Positions 46,027 through 54,857 of a DNA stretch of 64,000 bases are shown here, piece by piece. Numbering within the stretch: position 1 is the stretch's first letter; each line of letters opens with the position of its first letter. The notes under the pieces were generated by a model. The model saw nothing but the letters and a program-made list of their open reading frames with translations. It was not told the DNA's origin and did not search any database. The DNA is from Ornithinibacillus massiliensis. GTDB lineage: Bacteria > Bacillota > Bacilli > Bacillales > Amphibacillaceae. Both the position numbers and the translations under genes were made by a program. The DNA lies in contig NZ_JAGXBY010000004.1 in the NCBI RefSeq assembly GCF_018310345.1, forward strand, positions 62,001 to 126,000, written 5' to 3'.

Positions 46027-47018
46027 GAGAATACCTTGCCCCCTCTATGTATCACGATTAGGAAAAATGGTAACCCCAATATAGCGACAATCGCAGCAAC
46101 CGGTGTTTCATAAGGGGCATTTATCGTTCTCCCAGCTAAATCAGCTAGCATCATAAAAGTAGCACCTACTATAGCAGAAAAAGGAATAATAACACGATAA
46201 TCCGTCCCTACCATTGCACGCACCATATGGGGAATCATTAATCCAATAAAGACCATATTACCAACAAGTGCTACCGCTGCACCTGTTAAGAGGATGATTA
46301 CAACGAATAAGACAGCCTTAATTTGCCTCGTTTTCTGGCCCAACCCTACCGCAACATTTTCATGTAAACTTAGGATAGTCAGCTGCCGTGAGAATAGGAT
46401 AGCAACAATAATTCCTATCATAATAACAGGTATAATAACCAATAGTTGCTTCCAAGTTGTCCCTATCAACCCACCAGAAGTCCACATCGATACATCTTTA
46501 GCTATTTTAAAATAAATACCAATAGCATCCGAGATCGCAGTTAATAACGCTGTCACCGCAGCACCTGCTAGTACAATTCGAAACGGTGAGAATCCACCTT
46601 TTTTCATGAGTCCAATGCCAAAGACGAGTAAAGCACCAATAGCAGCTCCTAGGAAACAAGCAAGCATAATCGAGAAATAATTAGCAGAAGGAATAGACGC
46701 TATGGTGATGGCTAATGCCAAATTCGCTCCAGCTGTTAGTCCCAGCAATCCAGGATCTGCTAAAGGATTCCTTGTTAATCCTTGCATAATCGCACCAGCC
46801 ACTGATAAAGAAGCCCCAACAAACATCGCAGCTACTACCCTTGGAATTCTAAGCTCTCGAATAATGGTTATCTCATCTGTTTGATTACTTGAAGTTAAGG
46901 CTAGCCACACACTTTGAAAATCAATGTCTGCGGCACCAAATAATAAAGATGCCGCAAACCCAATGACAGCTATAGTGATCGTGATCAAAAATTTATATAT
47001 CATGAATTGTTTACTCAT
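46023..47018 (-). CDS. FecCD-type siderophore ABC permease, first subunit
   Basis: A 331-residue homolog of the next permease. LRIPRVVAAMFVGASLSVAGAIMQGLTRNPLADPG is the family signature (20-residue windows of it are exact to the pattern), and GNMVFIGLMIPHMVRAMVGTDYR the coupling loop. About ten helices. It pairs with the overlapping downstream permease, as in FhuB/FhuG or YfiZ/YfhA. It lies 160 bp after the binding-protein gene, a gap filled by a dispersed hairpin repeat. Confidence 0.92.
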   Translation of the reverse strand: MSKQFMIYKFLITITIAVIGFAASLLFGAADIDFQSVWLALTSSNQTDEITIIRELRIPRVVAAMFVGASLSVAGAIMQGLTRNPLADPGLLGLTAGANLALAITIASIPSANYFSIMLACFLGAAIGALLVFGIGLMKKGGFSPFRIVLAGAAVTALLTAISDAIGIYFKIAKDVSMWTSGGLIGTTWKQLLVIIPVIMIGIIVAILFSRQLTILSLHENVAVGLGQKTRQIKAVLFVVIILLTGAAVALVGNMVFIGLMIPHMVRAMVGTDYRVIIPFSAIVGATFMMLADLAGRTINAPYETPVAAIVAILGLPFFLIVIHRGGKVFS

Positions 47019-47048
47019 CTTAACCCCGAACTTTCTTCCTTAAGACTT

Positions 47049-47135
47049 ATTAGAAAAACGCGCATGTGCTCGTCCTTTAACGAATATGTTCGTTTTTCTT
47101 ATGCTGACGGGAATAATGTTTATACTTTCCGATTT
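47049..47135. repeat. hairpin repeat, family B, copy 2, inside the siderophore operon
   Basis: TTAGAAAAACG... / CGTTTTTCTTA form the stem around the loop CTCGTCCTTTAA. The tail ATGCTGACGGGAATAATGTTTATACTTTCC matches the copy at 13399-13490 (shared TGCTGACGG and TTTATACTT). It sits between the binding-protein gene and the first permease gene and may shape the relative mRNA levels of the two parts. Confidence 0.7.
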
Positions 47136-47178
47136 CCGAAAAAGAGACTCCAATAGCGAATCCCTTCTCTATCTTTGT

Positions 47179-48105
47179 TTAATTTTCCTGAAATGCCTTG
47201 ATAAATGTTTCTAATTGAAGCTCTAATGTAAGTGGATCATTAAAGTAAAATTCGTTCGCATTTACTTCAATTACATTTCCATTTTTCACTGCTGGAATAG
47301 ATTGATAGGTTTCCGTCTCTAAATAAGCATTCTCTTGGTCAGAGAAACTACTAACTACCACATAGTCACCGATAAACTCTGGTAGCACTTCTGGAGAAAT
47401 TGCATGGTAACCCGCTTCTAATGCAGTTTCTCTTACCTTATCTGGCATTTTCAACTTCATCTCTTGATAAAGAATTTCAGTTCCACGTCCCCAATTATCG
47501 CCGTATACATATATTTGCTTATCATAGCCTTCAATTACCGAAACGGTTAATTCCTCACCCAAACGAGAACGTATATCCTCTCCAGCTGCTACCGCACGGT
47601 TTTGGAAGTCTTGAACCCATTCTGTCGCTTCTTTTTCCTTGTTTAATAATTTACCAATTTCAATATGCTGTGTAAGATAATCTACCTTGCCATAAGTGAA
47701 GAGTACAGTAGGGGCTATCTCACTTAATTTATCCATATTTTTCGTATTGGAAAGACCAATAATTAAGTCCGGCTCTAATTCAATTATTTTTTCTAAATCT
47801 TCATCTGATACTTGTTCTACATCCTTTAACCCCTCTTCAAAACGAGGATTTAGCTTACTCCAAGCATCGACACCTACTAAATTAACATCCAAAGCCATCA
47901 CATTTCCTGCAAAGGACGAAAGAACAATGACACGCTGTGGGTCTTTAGGCACCTCAATCGGGCCATTTTCAGATTCATAGATGATTGTCTCCTCCCGCTT
48001 CGAGTCGACCTTATCTGACTGCTCACTTTCATTAGACGTTTCCTTCCCACATGCACTAAGAACTAGTAGTACTATAAGAACAACTAATAGAATTATCTTT
48101 TTCAT
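47179..48105 (-). CDS. siderophore-binding lipoprotein (ABC substrate-binding protein)
   Basis: A 308-residue lipoprotein. The signal MKKIILLVVLIVLLVLSAC ends in the lipobox LSAC, so Cys19 is lipidated and anchors it outside the membrane. The mature part is a class III (FhuD/BtuF-type) binding protein with VPKDPQRVIVLSSFAGNVMALDV, LEKIIELEPDLIIG and a long connecting helix. It delivers ferric siderophore to the two permeases. It follows the ATPase gene by 4 bp, so translation is coupled. The YfiY/FeuA-like details do not identify the siderophore. Confidence 0.92.
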   Translation of the reverse strand: MKKIILLVVLIVLLVLSACGKETSNESEQSDKVDSKREETIIYESENGPIEVPKDPQRVIVLSSFAGNVMALDVNLVGVDAWSKLNPRFEEGLKDVEQVSDEDLEKIIELEPDLIIGLSNTKNMDKLSEIAPTVLFTYGKVDYLTQHIEIGKLLNKEKEATEWVQDFQNRAVAAGEDIRSRLGEELTVSVIEGYDKQIYVYGDNWGRGTEILYQEMKLKMPDKVRETALEAGYHAISPEVLPEFIGDYVVVSSFSDQENAYLETETYQSIPAVKNGNVIEVNANEFYFNDPLTLELQLETFIKAFQEN

Positions 48106-48109
48106 AACA

Positions 48110-48901
48110 TTACTCTCCCTTAATTAAATTATAGGTAATACATATCGGTTTATTGGTTCTCGGGTCTTTTTCAACCACCGCATCTATCTGAAATACTTCC
48201 TTCAGTACTTCATGACTAATTACTTCTTCACTAGAACCCGAACGAACAATTTTGCCGTTTTTTAACGCAATAATATAATCAGCAAATCGTGCAGCTTGAT
48301 TTAAATCATGCAGCACCATTACAATTGTCCTTCCCTCCTCCTTATTCAATTGTTGTAAAAGTTCCAACACCTCTAATTGATGTGCCATGTCTAGATATGT
48401 AGTCGGTTCGTCTAAGAAGATAATTTCTGTTTCCTGCGCGAGCGCCATAGCAATCCAAACCCGTTGCCGTTGTCCTCCTGATAACGAATCCACGGATTCA
48501 TACTTAAATTCAGCTGTCCCTGTTTTCTCCAAGGCCCGATCAATAGCATCCAGATCTGACTGATTTAATCTCCCAAATCCCTTTTGATAAGGAAACCGTC
48601 CATAGGATACTAGCTCTCCAACCGTTAAACCTACCGGAATTTCATTAGTTTGTGGAAGAATGGCCATTTTTCTTGCTAGTAATCTCGTATTCTCTTTTAA
48701 AATGCTTTTGCCATCTAACATAATTGCTCCGGATTGATGAGAAATTATACGTGTTAACGCTTTTAATAATGTCGACTTCCCACAACCATTTGATCCGATA
48801 ATAGTTGTTATTTTCTTATCGGGAATCTCAAGTGATAGGTCATCTATAATGATTCGTTCCCCATACCCTAAACGAACACGGTCTGTATGTAATCTATGCA
48901 T
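48110..48901 (-). CDS. siderophore ABC transporter ATPase (FecE/FhuC/YusV-like)
   Basis: A 263-residue ATPase: Walker A GSNGCGKSTLLKAL, Q-loop LPQTNEIP, signature DSLSGGQRQRVWIAMAL, Walker B EIIFLDEPTTYLD and switch His MVLHDLN. The longest ORF begins 56 codons earlier in the Fur region; GGGAGGTAATT directly before ATG of MHRLHTDR marks the start. It is the first gene of the leftward uptake operon and powers ferric siderophore import. Confidence 0.92.
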   Translation of the reverse strand: MHRLHTDRVRLGYGERIIIDDLSLEIPDKKITTIIGSNGCGKSTLLKALTRIISHQSGAIMLDGKSILKENTRLLARKMAILPQTNEIPVGLTVGELVSYGRFPYQKGFGRLNQSDLDAIDRALEKTGTAEFKYESVDSLSGGQRQRVWIAMALAQETEIIFLDEPTTYLDMAHQLEVLELLQQLNKEEGRTIVMVLHDLNQAARFADYIIALKNGKIVRSGSSEEVISHEVLKEVFQIDAVVEKDPRTNKPICITYNLIKGE

Positions 48902-49008
48902 AATTACCTCCCATAATAGAAAAACTCCCACTTTAACAATTAGTAGCTTTTCTTTGCAGGCTGGAAAGATTATTGTATTCCTTCTGCAGAAAAATCGAAA
49001 AAAGCGTT

Positions 49009-49027
49009 GATAATGATTCTCATTTTC
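49009..49027. promoter_or_regulatory. Fur box 1
   Basis: GATAATGATTCTCATTTTC matches the 19-bp Fur consensus GATAATGATTATCATTATC at all but three positions. It is closer to the transporter operon and probably represses it under iron-replete conditions. Confidence 0.85.
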
Positions 49028-49048
49028 GTTTACAATCAATAATATAAT

Positions 49049-49067
49049 GAAAATGATTCTCATTGTC
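49049..49067. promoter_or_regulatory. Fur box 2
   Basis: GAAAATGATTCTCATTGTC is a second close match to the Fur consensus, 40 bp centre to centre from box 1 and 66 bp before the ferredoxin-NADP reductase gene. The pair probably controls both divergent transcripts. Confidence 0.85.
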
Positions 49068-49132
49068 AATTGAAGATTTAAAAAGTTTGTTATGGTGATA
49101 AACCAATCATGATAATCGAGGAGCGGTAGACC

Positions 49133-50185
49133 ATGTCTAATGACATATTTGATGTAACAATAGTTGGCGGGGGCCCTGCAGGACTCTTTGCCGCATTTTA
49201 TAGTGGATTACGAAATATGAAAACAAAGATTATTGATTTCCAACCACAATTAGGTGGAAAAGTACATATTTATCCAGAAAAAATGATATGGGATGTCGGG
49301 GGGCTAACACCTGTTACAGGTACGAAATTAATAGATCAAATCGTGGAGCAGGGTCTAACCTTCAATCCAACAGTCGTATTAAATGCGAAAGTAGAATCTA
49401 TTCAAAAACTTGACGACGGACAGTTCCTATTAACGGAGTCATCTGGGAGAGAGCATTTGTCTCAAACCGTTATCATTGCAACTGGAAGTGGTATTTTACG
49501 CCCACAAAAGATTAATATAAAAGGTGCCGAGCGCTTTGAAATTTCAAACCTTCACTATACGATAAAATCGTTAAGGAAGTTTAAGGACAAAACGGTTCTC
49601 ATATCAGGCGGTGGTAATACAGCTATTGATTGGGCAAATGAATTAGAGCCAATCGCCAGAAAAGTATATCTTACCTACCGAAAAGATGAAGAGCATTTAA
49701 AGGGACATGAAGCACAAATAATACAATTATTAAACAGTTCAGCAAAATGTTTTTTCCATACATCGATAACAAATTTCTTAGCAAACAAGAACCAGGATAA
49801 AATTGAATATGTAGAACTATATAACGATAAAACGAGTGAAGCTATTCAACTGGAGGTAGATCATGTCTTGATCAACCATGGATTTGATCAAGATATATCC
49901 CTTATAAAAAATAGTCCACTGGAAATTAATTTAATTGATGACTTTTATATCGAGGGTACTTCGATGAGCGAAACATCGATCCCTGGCCTTTTTGCGGCTG
50001 GGGATATTTTAAAGCACGATGGTAAATTACATTTAATTGCTGGTGCATTTCAAGATGCTGCCAACGCAGTTAACAGGGCAAAGCTATTTATTGAACCTAA
50101 AGCTAATGAAATGGCTATGGTCTCCTCACATAATGAGGTTTTTGAAGAAAGAAATAAAGATTTAATAAAGAAGTTAGTCAAATAA
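49133..50185 (+). CDS. ferredoxin-NADP(+) reductase, TrxB-like type (YcgT/YumC)
   Basis: A 350-residue FAD enzyme. TIVGGGPAGLFAAFYSGLR binds FAD, LISGGGNTAIDWANEL binds NADPH, and GLFAAGDILKHDGKLHLIAGAFQDAANAVNRAK is the FAD C-terminal block. The CxxC of thioredoxin reductases is absent, which marks the ferredoxin/flavodoxin reductase subgroup (YumC, YcgT). Facing Fur boxes and a siderophore operon, it may supply electrons for reducing imported ferric iron, as proposed for iron-regulated YcgT. Confidence 0.88.
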   Translation: MSNDIFDVTIVGGGPAGLFAAFYSGLRNMKTKIIDFQPQLGGKVHIYPEKMIWDVGGLTPVTGTKLIDQIVEQGLTFNPTVVLNAKVESIQKLDDGQFLLTESSGREHLSQTVIIATGSGILRPQKINIKGAERFEISNLHYTIKSLRKFKDKTVLISGGGNTAIDWANELEPIARKVYLTYRKDEEHLKGHEAQIIQLLNSSAKCFFHTSITNFLANKNQDKIEYVELYNDKTSEAIQLEVDHVLINHGFDQDISLIKNSPLEINLIDDFYIEGTSMSETSIPGLFAAGDILKHDGKLHLIAGAFQDAANAVNRAKLFIEPKANEMAMVSSHNEVFEERNKDLIKKLVK

Positions 50186-50311
50186 CTGCTATGCTCACTA
50201 AAATTTGTAACTATTTCTAGGTTGATACCCAAGCAATCTCCATTCCCTTACATACATTACCATATGGGCCAATTAATCACTAAAAAAATCTTTTTAAGGA
50301 GGAACATATAG

Positions 50312-50560
50312 ATGTATGAAGGATTATATTCAATGCAAGCACAAAACGACGAAAGAGTATTTAGACCTCGGCCTTTCGGAAGGCCATTCGGATTCGGTAG
50401 ACCGTTCGGTTTTGGTCGACCATTTGGGTATGGATATGGGTTTGGAGCACCATTTATTGGAGGCGTATTAGGTGGGCTCTTAGGAAGCGCTCTAGTCCCG
50501 CCGTATGGATATGGTTATCCGTTTTATGGATATGGGGCACCATATTATCCTTACTATTAA
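50312..50560 (+). CDS. glycine/phenylalanine/tyrosine-rich small protein
   Basis: An 82-residue low-complexity protein. Residues 20-45 are repeats of G-R-P-F-G-F; residues 46-62 are a small hydrophobic stretch (FIGGVLGGLLGSALV) and the tail is PYGYGYPFYGYGAPYYPYY. Ribosome binding site AAGGAGG. Similar proteins in Bacillaceae are annotated as spore coat or hypothetical; the composition suits a surface or coat matrix protein that may cross-link through tyrosines. The function is not proven. A terminator-like repeat follows. Confidence 0.65.
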   Translation: MYEGLYSMQAQNDERVFRPRPFGRPFGFGRPFGFGRPFGYGYGFGAPFIGGVLGGLLGSALVPPYGYGYPFYGYGAPYYPYY

Positions 50561-50618
50561 CAGTTAAAAAGATTAATAGCAATCACTTAGTAAAACAGCA
50601 ACTCACCAGTGTGATCGA

Positions 50619-50690
50619 TTCGGTTTGAAAACTACCACATTCGCTTGTCTTTATGCAAATGTGGTAGTTTTCTTCTGCACGGTTAAATAA
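50619..50690. repeat. hairpin repeat, family B, copy 3
   Basis: GAAAACTACCACATT and AATGTGGTAGTTTTC pair perfectly around CGCTTGTCTTTATGCA, followed by TTCTGCACGG. The loop (TTCGCTTGTCTTT) and stem layout match the copies at 13399 and 47049. Here it can also serve as terminator of the glycine-rich gene. Confidence 0.65.
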
Positions 50691-50700
50691 TAGATCAGGC

Positions 50701-50870
50701 ATCCGGTTCTCGGTTACCTTTTTTGGCTTTCCTTCCTCATTTCGGTAACTGGGGGGCGCTCTCTGTTTCCTTTTTCGGCTATCCTTCCTCATTTTCGTAA
50801 CTGAGACGCTCCCTCTGTTTCCTTTACCACTCATTCCTACTCATTTTGGTTATCGAAAAGCACTTTCTCT
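50701..50870. repeat. imperfect 52-bp tandem repeat, about three units
   Basis: CCTTCCTCAT recurs at 50731 and 50783 and as a variant near 50835, always followed by TT-GTAACT-type sequence and preceded by TGTTTCCTTTTTCGGC. The period is 52 bp, not a multiple of three. The leftward open frame across it (83 codons) shows only repeat-derived Arg/Lys-rich sequence and is rejected as a gene. The rest of 50871-50989 holds nothing else recognisable. Confidence 0.7.
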
Positions 50871-50989
50871 TATCTTTTTCACCGTGTCCCATTATAAAGG
50901 CTTTACTTCCTCATCTGTCAAAAAAGCCCCCTATTGGCAAAACAGAATTTTCACCAAAATGGGGAGCCTATATATATCCGAAAACTCAC

Positions 50990-51226
50990 TTAAATATCAC
51001 CTTTCATTCGGTCATTCATCTCGTCTAACATCTCTTCCTTCATCGCTTTAATAGATTGTTTTCTATGTTCATTTTTCTGATTGATGCGTTCTTGTTCTTC
51101 TGAGCTTACATGCTCCATACTCATTTCTGCCTCGTGCATTTTTGCTTCTGTTCTTTCCATCATGTCGTGTAATCTTTCCACATTATTCTTTCGATTATCA
51201 GGTTTAGGGGTTTTTTGATCACTCAT
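50990..51226 (-). CDS. tlp: small acid-soluble spore protein Tlp
   Basis: A 78-residue hydrophilic protein. KPDNRKNNVERLHDMMERTEAKMHEAEMSM and SSEEQERINQKNEHRKQSIKAMKEEM follow the Tlp pattern (PDDRSDNVEKLQ...EEQERIxEKNxRRxxSIxAMRxE). Tlp is made in the forespore under sigma-G and is found in the spore core. GGAGGTCCGTA precedes the ATG. It supports a spore-forming host. Confidence 0.88.
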   Translation of the reverse strand: MSDQKTPKPDNRKNNVERLHDMMERTEAKMHEAEMSMEHVSSEEQERINQKNEHRKQSIKAMKEEMLDEMNDRMKGDI

Positions 51227-51312
51227 TACGGACCTCCATATTTAACTGCTTTTAATGGTAGTTTGGTTCTGCTTCTTTTTTATATACGAAAAAAGAAGCT
51301 TCCTTCTTCCCT

Positions 51313-51622
51313 AAATCACTTTTTCATAATCTAACGTATCCCGATAGCTAGCCTTATCAAGACTTAAGAGCGTATGTAAGTAATCTATTCTCCCAAAAGC
51401 CTCCACTGGTTGAGCTACATAATATTGCACATACTATTCTTTCGACACATTGGCTTTTACAAAATCACTTCAGCTCCTAGCTTTTTACACTTTCTGCCGT
51501 TTCCTTTCCATCCTTCTCGTTATAATCTAGCAAGCTTAAACAATAACCTTTAGTAGCTAACTTTAATGCTATAGCACTACAAGTCAGTTGCTGCACCGGT
51601 AAATAAACAACGTTACTATCCT
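51313..51622 (-). pseudogene. decayed short-chain dehydrogenase (SDR)
   Basis: Leftward reading gives TGAAT, then SAIALKLATKGY, LLDYNEKDGKETAESVK, LGAEVI, VKANVSKE and VQYYVAQPVEAFGRIDYL, the order of an SDR N-terminal half (TGxxxGIG, cofactor strand, AFGxID). The reading switches frame at least twice and meets TAG or TAA codons; the catalytic Ser-Tyr-Lys part is absent and a short alternative end (LDYEKVI) follows. The AGGAGG ribosome binding site is preserved. It fills half of the 51227-51844 gap; the remaining 51623-51844 shows only the promoter region of the antiporter gene. Confidence 0.75.
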
Positions 51623-51844
51623 CTTCCCTCCTAATCTTACGCTACTTATGGTTCACCTTATTTATCGCTAGCAGTAAAAACGCTTACACTGTTATGTTAG
51701 ATTTAAATAATAAATTAGGAGGAATTTTATACCCAATATTAAAAGACATTTAATGAATAATTTCGTTTAAAATATTATATAGTAGAATTTTAAATTGATA
51801 CTTTAAAGGGGCTACTATAAAAATTTATTAGGGAGGGAGATTTT

Positions 51845-53917
51845 TTGATAAAGCTTCCAATTGATGAACCGGTTATTATATTTGCTATCGCAATGGTTAT
51901 CTTTTTAATTACTCCAATATTGATGAAAAAACTGAGAATCCCTGGCATTATTGGCCCAATTCTTGCTGGAGTCATTATTGGCCCGCATGGTTTTCATCTT
52001 CTTGAACGAGATCAGACCATTGTATTATTAGGTACAATCGGATTGTTATTTATCATATTTATTGCAGGTTTAGAGCTAGATATTGATGGCTTTAAAAAGT
52101 ATCGGAGTCGAAGTATTTTATTTGGATCCATCTCCTTTACTATTCCACTTGTCTTAGGAACTTGTGTTGGTCTTATATTTGATTATAGCTTAACAGCTTC
52201 TATCCTTCTTGGTTCCATTCTTGGCTCACACACACTTCTTGCTTATCCTATTGCCAGTAGACTTGGAATTGCGAAAAACAAGGCAGTGACCACTGCTGTT
52301 GGAGGTACACTTCTAACGGATACCTTCGCCTTATTAATATTAGCAGTAGTTACCGGTGCTGCAGCCGGCCAATTATCACTTCATTTTTGGGTGAAAATGA
52401 CAATCTCATTAATCGTTTTTGTACTCATTATTCTTTGGGGAACTCCAATATTATCTAGATGGTTTTTCCGAAACTCTGAAAACGAAGGTGTAATGAATTT
52501 TACATATGTCATGGTTATTCTCTTTGTTTCCGGATTTTTAGCGGTTATTGCTGGCATGCAACCAATCATTGGGGCATTCTTAGCAGGTTTAGCATTAAAT
52601 CGTTTTGTACTTGAACATGGAACATTAATGAATCGAATACGCTTTTTAGGTAATGCACTATTTATCCCATTCTTCTTATTATCTGTTGGGATGTTGATGG
52701 ATTTAAGTGTATTATTTAACAACCCAAGAGCATGGATTATTACAGGAGCAATTGTACTTTCTGTCATTATAGGAAAAGCACTAGCACCAATCCTTATTAG
52801 CAAGATTTATAACTACTCTAAGAAAGAACGTAATGTCATGATTGGGTTAACTGTTCCACAGGCGGCAGCGACACTTGCTTCCACATTAGTTGGTTTTGAA
52901 GTTGGCCTGCTTGACCAGGCAACGGTTAATGCTGTTATTATCATGATATTAATAACTTGTATTGTAGGACCATATTTCGTGGAAAAATACGGTAGAAAGT
53001 TAGCATTAAAAGAAGAACAAAAGCCGAGTGAAAGAAAGCAAAGTCCTGAACGTGTTCTTATCCCTTTGGCCAATCCACAAACAATGGAATCGTTACTTGA
53101 CCTTGGGAATATGATTAAGCATTCGCATACAGATGAACAGCCTTTGTATCCTCTTACTGTCGTTCAAAAGGATATTACTACGGCACATGATGAGGTCGCT
53201 CAAGCTGAAAAAATGTTAGGTCACGCCGTTATGTATGCTGCTGGTGCCGAGATACCAGTTCGACCGATAACTAGGGTAGATCAAAACGTGTCAAACGGCA
53301 TCATTAGAGCCATAGCAGAAGAAAGAATTAATACGGTTGTAATTGGATGGGATGCCGAGAGAAACTCAAATAAATTATTTGGAAGTGTTATTGATCGCTT
53401 TGTTGACCAAACAACACAAACGGTATTAGTTACCAAGTTAGGCCACCCATTACAAACAACGAGACGAATTATTTTAATTATTCCGTATGGGGCAGATCAT
53501 AAACCAGGATTTATGGATGCATTGGAACGAATTAAACGATTAACCGCGAGCCTAAGTGCTTCCTTATTAGTTTTAGTAATAAACGATTCAACTGACACAT
53601 ATGAAGAATATCTGAAGCAAATTAAACCAGAGCCTCCTACCGAGATACGAACAATAGATAGCTGGAAAGCGTTGCAGGAAGGTTTGGAAACAAGGTTAGT
53701 AGAGGACGATATTATTGTTATTTTAAGTGCAAGAAGAGGCACAGTTGCTTGGCATCCAGAGCTTGAAGAATTACCCAAGAAATTAGCAATTGTCAATCCA
53801 GAAAGCTTCATCATTTATTATCCACGAGAAGAAGAGGAAGTGGATATTAGAGGCTCAAAAGGTATTGAAGTACCAAAAGAAGTGCTAAGGAAAAAAGACT
53901 ATGAGGAGTATAACTGA
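51845..53917 (+). CDS. CPA2 cation:proton antiporter with C-terminal UspA-like domain
   Basis: A 690-residue protein. Residues 1-385 carry about twelve helices of the monovalent cation:proton antiporter-2 family (Na+/H+ or K+/H+, KefB/GerN type): LRIPGIIGPILAGVIIGPHG, GTIGLLFIIFIAGLELD and SVGMLMDLSVLF are the signature regions. Residues 400-690 form a cytoplasmic universal-stress-protein-like domain (ERVLIPLANPQTM; INTVVIGWDAER). It probably exports Na+ or K+ in exchange for protons, useful in a halotolerant or alkaliphilic host. TTG start after AGGGAGGGAGA. Monocistronic. Confidence 0.9.
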   Translation: MIKLPIDEPVIIFAIAMVIFLITPILMKKLRIPGIIGPILAGVIIGPHGFHLLERDQTIVLLGTIGLLFIIFIAGLELDIDGFKKYRSRSILFGSISFTIPLVLGTCVGLIFDYSLTASILLGSILGSHTLLAYPIASRLGIAKNKAVTTAVGGTLLTDTFALLILAVVTGAAAGQLSLHFWVKMTISLIVFVLIILWGTPILSRWFFRNSENEGVMNFTYVMVILFVSGFLAVIAGMQPIIGAFLAGLALNRFVLEHGTLMNRIRFLGNALFIPFFLLSVGMLMDLSVLFNNPRAWIITGAIVLSVIIGKALAPILISKIYNYSKKERNVMIGLTVPQAAATLASTLVGFEVGLLDQATVNAVIIMILITCIVGPYFVEKYGRKLALKEEQKPSERKQSPERVLIPLANPQTMESLLDLGNMIKHSHTDEQPLYPLTVVQKDITTAHDEVAQAEKMLGHAVMYAAGAEIPVRPITRVDQNVSNGIIRAIAEERINTVVIGWDAERNSNKLFGSVIDRFVDQTTQTVLVTKLGHPLQTTRRIILIIPYGADHKPGFMDALERIKRLTASLSASLLVLVINDSTDTYEEYLKQIKPEPPTEIRTIDSWKALQEGLETRLVEDDIIVILSARRGTVAWHPELEELPKKLAIVNPESFIIYYPREEEEVDIRGSKGIEVPKEVLRKKDYEEYN

Positions 53918-53997
53918 TTAAAAGATTATGCTAATAAATTGTACACCTTTAAAGCAGGCAGCTTATCGGTAATTAGTAATCCTTTTACAACAAGCTA

Positions 53998-54034
53998 ATA
54001 GACCATTGGAGCTCCAATGGTCTATATTTTTATT
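53998..54034 (+). terminator. terminator of the antiporter gene
   Basis: ATAGACCATTGGAG / CTCCAATGGTCTAT is a perfect 14-bp stem followed by ATTTTTATTTT. Confidence 0.92.
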
Positions 54035-54149
54035 TTCATACTAATCTTCCCTAATCTGAACAAAGCAGGGATTAACAGTTCTTTCCAATCAAATTATGAT
54101 ATAATCCAATTGAGTTACAGTCTAATCCATTAACAATGAAGGTGAGAAC

Positions 54150-54857
54150 ATGACAGCAGAAGTACTTGTTGTAGAGGATGAATACGAAATTGCAAATTTA
54201 ATCGAAGTCTATCTTACGAATGAAGGTTTTAACGTTCATAAATATGCTAATGGGAAAGATGCATTAGCAAGTATTGAATCCACTACTTTTGATTTAGCAC
54301 TATTAGATATTATGTTACCTGAAGTAGACGGTTTCACGCTATGCCAGCGGATTAGAGACCATTATCATTATCCGATTATTATGCTAACCGCTAAAATAGA
54401 GGATATCGATAAAATCACTGGACTTACACTCGGTGCAGATGATTATATAACGAAACCATTTAATCCACTTGAAATGGTAGCACGAGTTAAAGCACAATTA
54501 AGAAGATACAAACGATATAATCATACCGAATCAACTGAAAACATGACAGTTTCTAGTGAAAAGGTATATGATTTTGCTGGATTGTACATTAACAAAGACA
54601 AGCATAAATGTTTCCTCTATGGAAAACAACTAGCCCTCACCCCTTTAGAGTTCTCCATCTTATGGTACCTTTGTGAAAATAAGGGTAAAGTGGTTTCCTC
54701 TGAAGAGCTATTCGAAGCGGTTTGGGGAGAAAAATACATCGATAACAATAACACCGTAATGGCCCATATTGGTCGTCTACGGGAAAAGATGAATGAAAAG
54801 GCTAGAAATCCTAAGTTTGTTAAAACCGTTTGGGGAGTTGGCTATACGATTGAATAA
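54150..54857 (+). CDS. vanR: VanR-type OmpR family response regulator
   Basis: A 235-residue two-domain regulator. The receiver domain has VVEDEYEIANLIEVYL and the phospho-acceptor Asp in LALLDIMLPEVDGF, with LTAKIEDID and TKPFNPLEMVARV. The C-terminal OmpR-type winged helix has LTPLEFSILWYLCENKGKVVSSEELFEAVWG. It is the first gene of the van cluster, coupled by overlap to vanS. It should activate the ligase-vanXY-vanT genes when cell-wall damage by glycopeptides is sensed. A -10 TATAAT lies near 54098. Confidence 0.9.
   Translation: MTAEVLVVEDEYEIANLIEVYLTNEGFNVHKYANGKDALASIESTTFDLALLDIMLPEVDGFTLCQRIRDHYHYPIIMLTAKIEDIDKITGLTLGADDYITKPFNPLEMVARVKAQLRRYKRYNHTESTENMTVSSEKVYDFAGLYINKDKHKCFLYGKQLALTPLEFSILWYLCENKGKVVSSEELFEAVWGEKYIDNNNTVMAHIGRLREKMNEKARNPKFVKTVWGVGYTIE

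Noticed and set aside
50583..50834. Leftward 83-codon open frame rich in Arg, Lys and Glu
   Set aside because: It consists of the 52-bp tandem repeat and a hairpin read through by chance; there is no good ribosome binding site and the repeat period is not a multiple of three.
50701..50870. CRISPR array
   Set aside because: The units are imperfect and directly adjacent, with no unique spacers and no cas genes in the window.
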